Shown here piece after piece: positions 38,130 to 50,908 of a stretch of DNA of 64,000 nucleotides. Position 1 is the stretch's first letter; each line of letters begins with the position of its first letter. This DNA comes from Albula goreensis (Eukaryota > Chordata > Actinopteri > Albuliformes > Albulidae): the NCBI GenBank assembly GCA_022829145.1, contig CM040755.1, positions 8,255,063 to 8,319,062 of the forward strand, read 5' to 3'. The position numbers and the translations under genes were made by a program. The notes beneath the pieces were generated by a model. It made no database searches and had not been told where the DNA came from. It saw only the letters and a list, made by a program, of their open reading frames with translations.

Positions 38130-38560
38130 ATTTGATGCACAGAGAAGCTTAATGTCGTTTGTGAGCGGAGAGCTGAATGTGTGATGGCTAACCGAGCGTG
38201 GCCTGGGCCACTCTAACGCTGTCTGCCTCCGCACAGGGGGGGAATCATCACCTTTCCTCCGCTCATTTTCACATTTCCACCTGTCATGTGCCTGATGCTC
38301 TAATGAGCTGCTGAATGGAGAAGGTAATTAGCCTCTCCCGGACTGTTCTTTTATATACGGCGCCACGCCCTCGTTTGAATTCGCTGTCATTCACACCGGG
38401 GTCACATGGCTGAACTCGGTGTAACTAAAAACCGCAATGTCAAATCCCCTGAGCTGCACCAGAGCACAGCGTTTACTCCACTGATTTAATTACCCCTCAC
38501 AGATAGTGCACCACAGCCTAGGGAGCAGGAAATGAGAGGAAGAGGGGAGCACTGAGAGAG
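38130..38560. promoter_or_regulatory. Candidate conserved non-coding block
   Basis: Unique GC-balanced sequence with paired homeodomain cores (CTAATGAG and GGTAATTAGCC near 38301-38332), E-boxes (CACCTG, CATGTG) and a TATATACGG element near 38353. No credible coding frame. This is the composition typical of vertebrate developmental enhancers; conservation is unverified. Confidence 0.3.
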
Positions 38561-38830
38561 CAGGAGGGAGCGTTTAGCCTTCCAGGTAGAGTAGAAGGTT
38601 GACAATGCTTCCTCCTTAAAATGGGAAAACAAATAAACTCTTAATTTTCAGATTAAGTTTTAATGTTTTGGTGAGGCCATCATTTTAATCACTGGCAAAT
38701 CATTTCCGTTTCGCAGAAGATCAGAGAGGGAGGGGGAAGACTGATGGAGGCCATCCATGTGTCTTCTTAGTTCAAATACGAACATAGGAGTTAATTTCAT
38801 CTCGAGCTTCCTCTAAAGTTATGGACATCA

Positions 38831-38833
<3 letters not shown>

Positions 38834-38903
<70 letters not shown>
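38834..38903 (+). repeat. (CA)n microsatellite
   Basis: About 35 uninterrupted CA units, matching the length of the GT array at 27549 on the opposite strand. Confidence 0.95.
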
Positions 38904-38905
<2 letters not shown>

Positions 38906-40423
38906 TCTTAGCGTTGAGCTTCACGTGGGATGACCACCTCCGTGCTCTCCTGGGCCCACAGACACAGTTGAGGATGTGATCCTGAGTGTTAATTTCACGC
39001 TCCTCTTTATTCTTGTTGTGTTGAGGTTTTGGCTCCGGTGAGCAGCTGCAGGTGCAATTAAGCTCAATAACACGCCTGCCTGCCCCATCTCTCTCACTGA
39101 GATGCTCCTCTTTGGGAATTAGGACGCACAGCGTGCCTTTGAATGACTTTGGCGTCTATGATATTAAAAGGGTGAAGTGCGGCAGGAGTCAGGGGGTTTT
39201 GGGACTGTTTGTGAACCCAGGCTGTGTGCTTTTTTCAGTTACCCTGCAAGCCTGCCACTGAGAAAATCTCTCTCCCTGCTGGCTTCTGTTTTTGTTGTTT
39301 GGATCAGGATTTTTTTTTCAATCCTTTTATTCTTAAGCATGCAGTATAAAAATCAGTCCCTCTTTCGGTGTTTTGCTCCCTGCCTCCCTCCCCATCTGTC
39401 ACAGAGCCTCACACATAGGCCCTACCTCTGTCAGTCTGGCTCCTGTAGGTGTGAGAGGGTACCGACTGTAACATGAGCATCCCGTCCCACCTGGCCCTCA
39501 GGAAAGGCAGCAGTGCAATCACGACGGTTTAAGAGCCTGCGGAGTAGAAAGTGTGACTGAAATATATTATTGCAGCGGGTGGGCTTTATGCATATTGCTG
39601 CAGAGACTTCCTGTAGGGAAGCTTTAATAACAGTAAAAATCTCTCACATGTGATCTGTCAGTTTGCCATTTCAAACGTTGTCATCGCAATATGGACTGAT
39701 GGCTGGAGAGTGATGCATTGGCATATGTTGCTCTTTGTGTGCTTCCCCTTTGCTTCCTCCCATTTTGGAATACCCAACTGTATACATGCCATCTCATCAC
39801 TGCCACCTCTTCTGTCAATTTGTGAGAGCACAGGCATGCACATTATCTCCTGAAAAACACATGATGTCGGCTGTCTATTCTGTTCACACTGGAGTTGTCA
39901 AGCAAAGTTGAAGCAAGACACTCCATGCTTTGGGGTAGTGGGGCCCCTTTGTACTGCAGTAATTGGCAGAGAGAAATGAGACAAAGACATTCCTGCTTAT
40001 TGTGTCCCTTCCTCCCTTGGCAAAGCTACTGCCAGTTATGTGTGGGCTACAGCTGGTCTGATCAGGTTTGATCAAAGACCATGCGCTCCATTAACACACT
40101 GGAACATGCCTTAATGTGGTGCCAAGAGGAGACACCCAATGGCCCAAATATTTATTGCTTTTTAGTGTTACTCAGACTTCATATACTTTTGGTAAATGTG
40201 AAAAGGCAGGTGTCTTTGTATGTGAGGTCCAGTACTTTCAGAAATACTTCTATTTTTTCTCTAATCCATTAGCTGTATCCCTTAGTGATTCCAGTCAGCT
40301 TCAGTCCAGCAGCCACCCGGGAGCTTATTGTCCTTCACTGCCTTATGGATGGCAGACATCATGGTGAAGCTCACTGGAAAGAGATTTGAGCCAATCGACC
40401 TGAATCAAAACCACCATTCGCTG

Positions 40424-40439
40424 TTTTTTTTTTTTTTTT
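40424..40439 (+). repeat. Poly(T) run
   Basis: Sixteen T, with no attached element. Confidence 0.85.
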
Positions 40440-40852
40440 CCCTCATCAAGGGCAGGTACAGCCTGGCTAGACTATTCTGTGGAATCATTCCTGTTTTTGC
40501 AAAGCTTGTAAGAAACGGCAGAGAGGAGGAAATTTCACTTTCTGCCAAATGTCAACATAGAAGGGGCTCGGAATTCCAACATCTCCAGGAATAGATTAAA
40601 GTCAGAAAGCTCTGGAGTGGAACTGCCCCTGGCGGGAGAAGATATTTAAGTTTCTGGGATGAAAAATGATTCTGCTCACATCGGTTGCGGTAACTTAAAA
40701 GGTTATTGTTATTGCACCGCCCAATGCTTAGCTTTTTTGAATAAGACTCACAGTTGACATGCACACCCGGTGGTGACCAGCTAGGTAGCCTTTGACTTCA
40801 TCTCTAGTGTTAAATGTCCTGTATCGGGCATTTCATTAAATTGCTTCTGGTG

Positions 40853-40870
40853 TTTTTTTTTTTTTTTTTT
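40853..40870 (+). repeat. Poly(T) run
   Basis: Eighteen T, with no attached element. Confidence 0.85.
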
Positions 40871-43439
40871 GTTTATTGTCATAAAAACTGATTTCCTAAA
40901 CCATTTTCTTAAATGAGGGTTAGCATATTATTTACCAGATTCTCTATGGGGGTGTGTGATTTATTATTTTCCCCCCGAATATCTTTCAGTTTTCTGAAAA
41001 CGAGAATGGAGGCTTGGATACCTCAGGTGCCATCATTTTCTGCAAGAGGCAACAGACACGTCAAGGGCCCTTGACATGAAACTGCAGTGGATGATGGGAT
41101 TATGACAGGATTAGCAATAAAAAGGATTGGTTAAGGCCCCCTTTTGTCAGTTGTCAGCAGCTTTGAGAGAGAGGCAGAAACAGAGGTGGAAAGAGACACA
41201 CAGAGAGAAGATAAGAATGTGGGGGAGGTATTTTATGTCTTAATTATTCTTTGATGCTCAGAAACGAATCCAGTTGAAATATTGTTCCCGTGAAAATGTC
41301 TGCGTTCGTTCTACACAATAAAATAAGTGATGCTCAATTAAGGTACGGCATCTGATACACCTGTTATTTTAGTGTGTTGGTGTTTTAATGTGGTTTGACA
41401 GCAGTTGTGAGCCTGTCACGGTCCTGCCACTGAGGCACAGTTGAACTGAATGGAGCCGTGATGATAATGAGAGACTCGGGGAAATGTGTAGCTCTCTCTC
41501 TGTGAAGCTCGTGCTGGATGAGGTGCCTGGATTCCCACTCAAGTTCATTCGAGGACAGGGGTCAGAATACTGTGTGATTGAGGTCGTCTCTCTGCCCCCT
41601 GATCATTAGAACAGTAAATGAATAGGTGCACCACTGGAGATAGGGAAGAACCACTTTAAATGGAACACTGCCAGCTGAAGTAGGATTTGATGTCAAGATT
41701 GAAATGTGACCTTTTTTTTCCTCAATTGAATTGGTGAAAGCACAGCCCTGTTACAAATGGAGCTGTTTTACAGGGTGCATGTGGGGTTTGCTTACTCCGC
41801 TGAATTCAGGACCGAAGCGTGGAATAAAGGATGATCCTGTAATTTCCCTCCTCCTTTTCACTTGTCCAAAAAGATGGATAAAGTTTGCCGTGAGGTCCAA
41901 GGTTCACCCACCCAGCGAATACCTTGAGTGGGGCTTGGGAGACCGCACTGTGCCGCGCCGTGCAGGGCGGCCATTTTGGGGATCTGATGGTGACACAATG
42001 GGGTCTGACTGAGAAACGCCTGCAGTTTATTTACCACCAGGTCTCTGACTCAAAGCACTGACAGGCATTTTCACACATCGTTGTGCATGTTAAACACATC
42101 ATACTGCCCACTGCAAGGTTTCCTCCATGAAAACTGAAGGCTATTTGAACGGTTGAATATCATAGGTTGTGACACAGTTCTCCACTGAGCCACTGCAGGT
42201 AACTTTATAATAAAAGAGCTAATTTCTCAATTTGGCTCAGTGTTTTGATTGCAGTTATTAATTGCAATAGTGGGAACTTGAAACTGATATCCAAGTTTTT
42301 AATATGCTGTGTCAACTGGTAGTAAGAGCAGGAAAGGTCTTTAACATTACTCAGATCATTTTAATGAACTTTTAGCACCTTGCTCACAATGCTAAAATAA
42401 CTGCAGTGATTGTGATCATGATTAACATACAGCAATTTGTGTAGTCCTACTGGAGAGTGGGGATCGGAGGGAGTCGCGTTTTTGGGTTTTATTTCTGTCT
42501 GAGTACGAGGCTGTGTGTACAACTCAAAAATTTGCCCAGTTCAGTCTTTGCTGATGTGATCGAAAAGGACGGGGTCCCCTGATGTATGAAGGCTTTTATA
42601 ACAGCGTTACGTAACTTTTTCATTATCTTTTCTTTCAGCACGTCCACTTTCCCCCCTCAAAATGTTTCCTAAATAACACGGTGAATGGCTCTGAAGGTGC
42701 ATTAGCATCACACAGTAGCTGTGAGAATGTGCCATTAGCTGTGTTATTGTCTGTTGTCGCGTTTTAGCGTTTTAGCTGTCGTGTGCTGGATTCTTTGTTT
42801 CGTATCTCAGATATTCTGGAATCCTGATTAATAAAATTTGGGAAATTGTCCATCTTTTTATTGTTCTGTTATTTACATATGAATGTATTTATCGAGCTAT
42901 ATGATAGACTGTAATTCAGACGGGTCTGAAATGGCAACATACATGAAGTAAATGTCAGAGGAGAAAAAAAGTGGCCTAGTAACTGATGCAGAACTGCCAT
43001 AATTGGAGTGAATAGGCATCAAGTTGAAACACATCACAAAGATACAGAAGTCATCTAACATTAAAAAGAATAGTGGCTGGCTAAAGAGTGATGGAATTAA
43101 ATCACAGTGAGGTTACTTCCTCTTAGGCTGTGATGTGAAATGTCCACCGAGGATAATAGTGAACTGTGAAAGTAAAATTAGCTGAACTGTCATCCCTCTT
43201 GACCTGTAAAGGAGAGCAGCCTTCACTTCCATTCCTTTGCATCTTCACGTTCCTGTGAAACCCCAGTGAGAGGAAGCTTGTTAGTATCGTTTCCCTGAGT
43301 CATGTTACTGGCCCTGGTGTGGGTTTTCAGCACGTCGCTGTTCAACCGTCTGGGTTTTTTTTCTAGGTTTCGACTGTCAGGCTGTTGTCTCATTTCCATT
43401 TGCAACAGCTGTGTCCTTGTTCCCCAATTTACTCACACT

Positions 43440-43820
43440 GGAAGCTAGTTTATAAATGCCAGTGTTGTTCAGAGTTCCTCCACGATGGCAAACATGCTAC
43501 ACGTGGCTGTTTGTCTGGCCCAGATTAAAAAAATCTCTGACACTAATGTTCATCCTTATTTATGAAGCGATGCCTCCACTGGCCGCACATTAATTATCGG
43601 CAGTGCACACAATTGTAATTAACACATTGAATTTTAATTAACACTTTAACTGTGAACAAATGGGACGGGAGCGCGGCACAGCGAGGCAGTCCTCTGTCCG
43701 CCGTTAGCCCAGGGAGCGCGGGTCTGGGCTGACCCACATTACCGGGCTGGCGCCCACTCTCCAGACGTGCGGCTATCATTCCCTGTCACGCCGCTGCGGT
43801 AATGGAGCCAGACGGGGATG
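43440..43820. promoter_or_regulatory. Candidate homeodomain-rich regulatory block
   Basis: An AT-rich core at 43587-43645 has ATTAATTATCGG, then CACAATTGTAATTAACAC and TTTTAATTAACAC, so TTAATTAACAC-type sites are repeated about 20 bp apart. It sits beside a CpG-containing segment to 43800. Clustering of TAATTA cores is visible directly; enhancer function is inference. Confidence 0.35.
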
Positions 43821-43875
43821 CTGAGGTGGGGGGAATCGAGGTGCATCCTCAGCATGTTGTACTGACGGTGAAGGT

Positions 43876-43990
43876 GTATGTGTGTGTGAGTGAGTGTCTG
43901 TGTGTCTGTGTCTGCGAGTGCATATGCGTATGCGTGTATGTGTGTGTGTCTTTGTGTTGTCTGTGTGCGTGTGTGCGTGCATGTGTGTGT
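43876..43990 (+). repeat. Imperfect (TG)n array
   Basis: Interrupted TG-rich sequence with GCGT and GTCT variants. It creates the cysteine/valine and histidine/threonine pseudo-frames on the two strands. Confidence 0.85.
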
Positions 43991-46840
43991 AAGAGAAAGA
44001 GAGAGAAAACTATTGAGTATTGCAAAAAAGGACAATAGAAAAATCACCATCAAAACAGAAATTAGCGAGACCCACTGTTCATCTCTGTTGTCACTCTCCA
44101 TAACATACAATTACAATAATAATCTCTCTCTTCATTTCCCTGACAAGTGACACACTTTACTGGCCATTTTCTACCTCATTCAGAGAGAGAAGCGGATGGT
44201 GTTCACACTCATACAAGTAAAGAGAGAGAGAGGGAAGCAGCGCAGTCCCAGAAGCGTTGACACTGACCTCCAATATGGTGAGGGGGCTGGGGGTGGGGGG
44301 ATTCATCGCTCATCACCCCCCCTGGGGAGCTGCATCCTCCTGGGGAATGTTCCAACTTTACTCCATGGCTTTGTGGGCTTTGTAGGCCGACTCTGACACA
44401 CTTCCTCTTCAGACCCAAGAATGCCTCTACCCTGTGTAAAGTACTTATGCACTGTCGGGTTCACTTCCCCATCCCCGCTCTCTCTCTGTTGCTGCCCTTA
44501 CACTAATAGCCTCCCACAGTGATTGTTAAGACAGTTGAGGAGCTGAGGAGTGAACTAGACTGACATGTTCCTCAGCTGGTTGGATCTGAGAGCCGGCTAA
44601 GGCTGGAAACGGGGTAGGGGCAATCTAATAAAGCAAAAGGCCACAGTAGGCGAGACCTACTTTATTCAGCTTCTGCCAAAAAAGATGAACAAACCTCAGC
44701 AACAGGGTCCAACACTGAGACGCTGGGGTCATTCACTTTTTCTCTCAAATCACACAGCTACCATACAAAATCACTTCTCTTTCCATTGCACTTTGGAATA
44801 GTGCATGTATCACATTTAGATGCTTTGCACTACAGTGTTTCAGCAGATTTGTTCTACCTCTTGTCTGTCCCAATTATACCCCCTGTCGATATTTCAATCC
44901 TCATCCCATGCTAGTGAATGAGGTCTGTACATTCCCGGGTACCAGTTAGAGGGCACAGTCAAACAGTCCATAAAAGATGGGCTGTATTGGAAAAGTGTAA
45001 TAGATATTTGTGTGGTGTTGAGGGGAAGTGGCGTGACTCTGAAAGCTGCCGTTTGCTGATTCGGCTCGACTGGCAAGCAGTGCCTCCCGACATGGCAAAA
45101 GGTGAAATGGTGCTTGTGAGTGCGGATTTGCGCCCACGCCTTTTAAATAACAAGGTAAATCTACCGTCAAAATCCATTTGGGCGACTTACCGAGCGGTCC
45201 ATTCCCATAAACGTTCCTGTTCACTAAATGAGCAGGGGGGGTTTGAGTGTGCAACGTCGCGCTTCCCCCCTCGGCTCGCTGTGCCCGTTAGGAGCAAGTT
45301 GAGGATATCAGATGTGATGTGAACCTCCACTCGGAATAGCGGGCTGGAAATCCTTGTGCACGAAAGAGCTTTGCACATCATCGTGCTCCTCCTCAAAACA
45401 TTTCCTCCAGAGAGAGAGGGAGAGACAGAGAGAAAGAGAAGACAGAGAGAGGGAGTGAAGGAAATCACTAAATTCTTCACAGGTCACCCTAAATGTTTTT
45501 GGGAAAGCTGAATTCTGCTCACAGACGCCTTGGAAACGCTGCAGAGACCAAACAAATTTTCCTGGCTGGCGAGCCCGGGATGTTGTGAAAAAGGAAAAAA
45601 AAAGCAGCAGCTAATCCAGACTTCTAAGCAGGGCTCTCCAGAGCATTCCTCCCAAAAACAATAAGGGCCTGCCTGATCCCACTGAAACTGCTCCATAGAC
45701 CTTTCATTTTCCCCACCTAATTTTTCCCCCCTCCGTGTCCTTTGATCTGATATTGAGAAGGCCAGCAGTTGCTACCAAGTTAACACAATTGTGTATGTGT
45801 GTGCCCTTGACATTTTTGTGTCTATGCCATTCTCCTTCAAGGAAGTGATGTTAAAATGTATTCTTGTCTCAGGGCTGGTTTTCCTTTCATGTCCCCCCTC
45901 AATGTGGATGTAATGTCTGTCCCTGTGCAGAAACACAAATCCTCCATTCTTTCGTCCTGGGGGGACATGTGATGTGGCCTATGACAGACAGTGCGTCTCA
46001 GGTCATGTGAGACCGCCTCACGTGAAGAACGTTGCTGTAAATCAGAACCCCTCCCATTTCTGTCCACGCTCAGATCGGCCCATTTGTAGCGCATGTTTGT
46101 AGGTGAATACATTTATGGTCTGATCGATTTGTGCAATTTTCAGAGCTAGCGACGTTTTTACAGCCCCCTGTCTGCAGAGCGCGTGTAGCTCTGACCTCGT
46201 CCTCTGTAGCAGGGGTGGAGAGCGGAACCATAATGTTCAAATTTTCTCCCAAACCCTGGAGCGATCACTGTCCCCCCTACCACAGGTGCTCCCTGCCATC
46301 TGACGAATGACCTCATTTGTCCCCATTACATCCCCTTTATTAATCTCTGACTCTGTAATGCAAATGACAGACTCTGAAAGGGGGTGGAGCAAGGGGCCAG
46401 GCAAGACTAGACGATGTCAGGAGTCGGGGTGAGGGACCGGGGTGAGCCACTTCATCTTACAGAGGGGACATTTCCCTTTCTTTCTCTGTCCCCCTCCCTT
46501 CTTCTCCCTCCCTTCCCCCACCTCAGTCTGCTACTGGTGGCATTTATCACATTTTGGAGGGGTCAAGTGAGACCAGTGCTGTTTATTAGGTGTTCATGTC
46601 ACTGCGGCCGTGGGCAGAATCGATAGCGTGCATTACTGTCTGTGCGCATGTCTGCAGAGGGGCTAGCCTCACAGCCTAAAATGCGGAATTATATTAGGAT
46701 GAATCGAGAGGCCACTCCATGAAGAGAATCCCCCTCAAACGTTATACCAAAGGGGGCCAAAAAATGTAAAAATCAATACTGCATGGTGGCTGAGGAAATT
46801 GTGTTTTATGTGATGTGTGCGCAGTCTAAAGGGATCCCCC

Positions 46841-46852
46841 TTTTTTTTTTTT
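46841..46852 (+). repeat. Poly(T) run
   Basis: Twelve T following CCCCC. Confidence 0.8.
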
Positions 46853-47096
46853 AATTTTCCATTTTTATTAGATTTTATATAAAACATCACCTGTCTGAGC
46901 CTGATCTGATGTGCCTTTATTGTAGGGAATCACATTCACTGCTTCGGATGCCTTGCAGACCTCCCTTTATAAACCCAGATTTATAGTAATTCCCAAAATC
47001 CAGGGAAGCAGTGCGTTGGAGTGGGAAGAACGTGTAATCCCGTTTGGAGCTGCGAAGCCGAGCCAGCGTGGAGCTCAGACGGTCTGGAGAGAAATG

Positions 47097-47160
47097 CGGA
47101 GAGAGAGAGAGGGAGGGAGGGAGAGGGAGAGGGAGAGAGGGGGGAGGAAAGGAGAAAAGG
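47097..47160 (+). repeat. Purine-only (GA/GGGA)n tract
   Basis: About 60 bases almost exclusively A and G, beginning as (GA)n and passing into GGGA units. Mirror-symmetric purine tracts of this kind can form triplex DNA. Confidence 0.85.
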
Positions 47161-47561
47161 AGCTGTGAATTTCATTAGGCCAGGAGCTGGGGTTGGAAGG
47201 ACAGCACAGAGAGGGGCGAGGCAGGGGAAAAACACCGTGCTCTCTCTCAACCGCTAGGCTCTTGGCGATGAAATGAGCAGGCGGCGGTCGGCGCGGGCCG
47301 CTGATAAATAAGTGATAGGGTGTGGCGCGGGGGTCCCAGGGCCATGTGCTTTGTTTGTGTAGGGCTGCCCCTCCCTCCTCCTGGAGGTTTGTTGCTGTGA
47401 ATAATAGATGAAAGCCCTGGATGGTGTCTGGTTGGACAGGGGGACGGGTCGGTGGGGAAGCCTTTTTAAGCAGGCCATGGAATGGAGCATCCCAAAACTA
47501 CACAGGGGGAAGTGGCCAAGGATTTCACAGATGGTATGTGCCCAAGTACAGCCTCAGGCAC

Positions 47562-47624
47562 TCAGGTGTGTGTGTGTGTATTTGTGTGCGTGTGCGTGTG
47601 TACATGAATGTACACGTGCGTGTG

Positions 47625-47663
<39 letters not shown>

Positions 47664-47820
47664 TGTGTACATGAATGTACACATGCGTGTGTTTGTGTGT
47701 GAGAGTGGGTTTGTGTGTGTTTGTGAGTGTGGGCTTGTGAGCATGTGTGTGCATGTGTGTTTGCGAGTATGGGTGTGTGAGTGTGTAAATGAATTTTCCT
47801 GCATCTGTGTGAGTGTGGGT
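47562..47820 (+). repeat. Long compound (GT)n region with two embedded palindromic units
   Basis: GT-rich for about 260 bp. The unit GTGTACATGAATGTACAC, a near-perfect palindrome, occurs at about 47597-47614 and again at about 47664-47681. A pure GT array of about 30 bp separates the copies. A (GC) step occurs near 47659. Confidence 0.85.
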
Positions 47821-48021
47821 GGCTGATTTAGGTTCAGAATGGGACTGAGCTGTGCTGGGAGGAGGAGACAGATGGTGTGGAAGATGTGTGGTAAATGGTG
47901 ACATGGGGAACCAGCTCTCTGCCGTTAAGGAGGATCTAAGATTATCAGGGCTATACAGTCTCTGAGCTCCCATTTCCCGCTTACCACTTACAGTACTGCC
48001 AGCAGCATTCAGGCAGCTCCT

Positions 48022-48050
48022 GTCTCTCTCTCTCTCTCTCTCTCTCACTC

Positions 48051-48078
<28 letters not shown>
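48022..48078 (+). repeat. Adjacent (CT)n and (CA)n microsatellites
   Basis: About 13 CT units (48022-48047), a short bridge, then about 13 CA units (48052-48078). Confidence 0.95.
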
Positions 48079-48081
<3 letters not shown>

Positions 48082-48157
48082 TACATACAGACAAATAAAT
48101 ACACCCACACACATGCACACACAGACGTATAACCACATATGCACACACACTCTAATG

Positions 48158-48159
<2 letters not shown>

Positions 48160-48192
<33 letters not shown>
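48160..48192 (+). repeat. (CA)n microsatellite
   Basis: About 16 CA units. It is complementary to the GT region at 47.56-47.82 kb, so the two could pair as long inverted arms. Confidence 0.95.
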
Positions 48193-48194
<2 letters not shown>

Positions 48195-49089
48195 CAGCAT
48201 TAGTAACCTATTTCATTCATCATGCTTTGAAGAAGGGAATATAAAAAAAGCAGTGTAGCACATTAATCTCACACAGCGAAATCATTGCATATGGAATTAA
48301 TGCTTGCGGGAGGAATGGTGGTGTGGGGTATGGGCAGTATAGAGCATTTTTAATGCAGAACCTAAGCTTGATAGAAAACTAATTCACCTGATAGAAATCG
48401 GATCTGAACTGAGAACAGAGTAAATTCTCATTTGTTTGTTTCTCATCCTGCAAACAGCATGAGTTTAGTCGGCGGTGATGTCCAGTGAAGGCGAAGTGTA
48501 GAGCCATACTGGGGCTGTTGAAGCTGGGGTCCCTCCTGTGTGCTTCCTGCGTTTGTGCGTTTGGCTGGGAGCCGGACAGAAGCGGCAGGAGGAGGAGAAG
48601 CAGGTGGAGCCAGACCCGTGCGCTTCGAACCAGCGTAATTCTGTTTCTGCCTCCGATTCGGTGGGACAAAGACCCTGTGAAGTGTGACTAACATCCAAAG
48701 CCCCTTGAGGAATTGCCCCCCCTCTCCCGTCCTGGGGCGCAGCTGAAAAGAAGGAGCCCCGTGCTTTTTGTTTGGCATTGGCCGGGGCCTTTTGTTGTGG
48801 CTTATCTGGCCGAGTCGTGCCACTCACGTTACAGCTACACCCCCCTCCCCCACTCCCAACACCACCCCCTCTGGAAACGTCACTACCTCTCCTCTCATCC
48901 AGCAGCGTGACCTCTGACCCCCCTTCATTGTAAAGATCACCTGGCTCGGCAGGGGTAGGGCACCATAGCGCCCAAACTCCATCAGCCAGCCTGCAGAGCG
49001 GAGACATGGGGCCGCCACTAATGACCGCATTAGAGCCACCCCCTCCCACCTCCAGCGCCACAAGCTAGACCGCCAGTCCCCATTCAGCC

Positions 49090-49560
49090 CCAGGGGTCAC
49101 AGGCTAAAATGGCTGTAGGAACCCCATTACCTCGATAACAGCAGCCCGTTCTCTGCCTGTAATCACCTGCTGGCAAGCCATCCCTCATGCAAGCAGGGCC
49201 TGAGATTGACAGGGCAGGAGCGACTCGTATCTCATGTTGCAGCATCCTGAGCGACAGTGGTAATAATTTCGGTTGCATCAGCCTCTGCTCCCGTGCTAAG
49301 GGCCCGGCTCTTTATTTACCTCATATGAAGGGTGACAGAGCGCACCTCTCTCCACGCCAGAATCTTAACGAGGGAAACCCCTGTGCAGGCTGATAACGAA
49401 CGCTCCCATTCTCTCCCTCCTTTTTTATGAGGTTTCCAAGGCTACGCCACTCAGTCAGCCAACCGCTGCCGCGAAAACCTCGTTGCTGTCATCTCATTTG
49501 GCCGCTTCCCCCACTCTGCCGCTAAAAACCTGCCTGTTTTCTCAAACCTGGGAGATGGGA
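49090..49560. promoter_or_regulatory. Candidate conserved non-coding block
   Basis: Non-repetitive and GC-balanced, with GATTGACAG (TALE homeodomain-type) near 49203, GGTAATAATTTC near 49259 and GATAAC elements. There are no coding-like frames with splice signals. Regulatory nature is inference. Confidence 0.3.
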
Positions 49561-49856
49561 GCTGAAGTACTGCTTGAAGATTCCGCCTCCAGGTCCCCGC
49601 CACACTAGATACAACAGAATTCAATTCCTAATTGGTGAAATGGATTGTGGGATTTGCACTGTGCCTGAAGGAGCAGCAAGGCGAAAAGTCCTCCTGTATT
49701 AGAGGGCGTGGCACCTGTCTGTTTTGTCGCCGAGCGTTCCTTCGTCATCTAGTGCCTGAATTCTCCTTTATGAGCAGCAGCTTCCCACTACCAGTGAAGG
49801 GCTGTTAAGCTGAAAACAGTGCCGTGCTCTGGGCTCCGTGCCTGCGTTCAGCGCTT

Positions 49857-49873
49857 GCTGCCATCTTGTGGTG
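49857..49873 (-). promoter_or_regulatory. CTCF-like motif (minus)
   Basis: The reverse complement reads CACCACAAGATGGCAGC, close to the CTCF core with the AGATGGCAG variant of the GGGGGCG half. Confidence 0.4.
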
Positions 49874-50908
49874 AAGCACAGAACTGTCTTTTTGAAAAGA
49901 ATTTACACTTGCAAAACAACCACATTTCATTATAAGGCAGATTTTTACATCTGTCTTGCTGTTTTAGGCCTGTGCCTGCTGGCTCTTTCAGCCTGTGTGC
50001 CTGATTTGGAAATGTAGCTCAATCACCCAGCTACAGGGTCTGGTGTTGCACATGATAAGATCTGTGCAGTTTTCTCATTGCTTCTGTTCTTTTGGAAGTA
50101 TGAATTGCTGAAGTGAAAGACTGGAAAGCACCCATTGCAGTCTGTTTGTATTTTGTTGCCACTTAAACTTTGTGAATTCAGGAGTTGTACCTGAGGTGCT
50201 GATCAGGTGGTCTGTTTCTGTTGAACTGGAAGACTTTTGCTAGAGATGTGTTAGGTGTCAGTTTTCACAGGCAGTGTTTACCACCAACTAAAAATACAGT
50301 AACAATATAGTTACAATATAGCTGCAGCATCTATTTCAAAGAGGTTTCGTGTAGATCCAGAACAACAAGCAGCAAAGTGACAGAGCTGTGTAGGGGGAAA
50401 GTCTTAATGGAAAATGAAAGCACGCATTGAGTGGGACATTATGTGTTACCTATGATGAGCTTTGGTAGTATCACCAGTGTGGAGTTGCAATAAGTAAGAC
50501 AATAGTAGGGTGCCTTGGGAGAAATGGAATGCCAGGTAGAATTTAATCTCCTACTTATGTTCTGCAAGCTCTAAAAATCTAGAAAAGAAGAAAGCTTTGA
50601 AATCCTAAATCTAAGCCCCTTGAGATATGTTAAGGCATACTAGCCCAATTTCAACATCAGCGCTCACCAGTTGAACAATCCAGCTCAAAATATTGAGCCT
50701 ACTTGTACAGGGTGACAGATACTCTCATTAGTTTCTCTATCTATGCCTTTCAGATTTCTCCTAAAATCAGTTTTTTTGAAAGTCAGCACTAAAGACAGTG
50801 AGCCCCAGCTCTGTATAGCAGTATGACGTCACTAGCGTGTAATGTTGAACCAGCTCTAATCTGAGGAGGGTTGTAATTATGGAGGTGGTTTAGGGTGAAT
50901 CTCCTCAG

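Larger units (their letters stand above)
31741..38833. other. Mostly AT-rich non-coding stretch
   Basis: No supported gene. It contains the retrotransposon tail at 34185-34311, an (AT)n tract at 37863-37890, a local duplication of 'tactttgctggat' at 33065 and 33088, and a GC-balanced block at 38130-38560. The sequence from 32.3 to 36.5 kb is featureless apart from these. Confidence 0.5.
38904..47561. other. Non-coding stretch with simple repeats
   Basis: No supported gene. Poly(T) runs at 40424, 40853 and 46841, GT-rich DNA at 43876-43990, GA-rich DNA at 44220-44232 and 47097-47160, and a regulatory-like block at 43440-43820. Frames near 44.9-45.5 kb (97-134 codons, both strands) lack splice sites and recognisable motifs. 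Confidence 0.5.
47830..50908. other. Non-coding stretch; GC-rich 48.5-49.6 kb
   Basis: No supported gene. It includes CT/CA microsatellites (48022-48192), the window's longest frame (48465-49061, minus, 198 codons, glycine/serine/proline-rich and without recognisable domains), an enhancer-like block at 49090-49560 and a CTCF-like site at 49857-49873. The sequence from 49.9 to 50.9 kb is unremarkable. Confidence 0.45.

Noticed and set aside
37961-38135. Arginine-rich plus frame following CCGCCTTACAG
   Set aside because: Acceptor lacks a pyrimidine tract, no donor follows and arginine richness reflects GAGGAGGCGC repeats.
47554-48078. 174-codon minus-strand frame rich in histidine and threonine
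   Set aside because: Generated by CA/GT microsatellites; the reading is a dipeptide repeat, not a protein.
48465-49061. 198-codon minus-strand frame, the longest in the window
   Set aside because: Low-complexity G/S/P/T composition, GC-rich DNA with few chance stops, overlapping frames on the same strand at 48443-48823 and 48379-48669, no domain or splice support.
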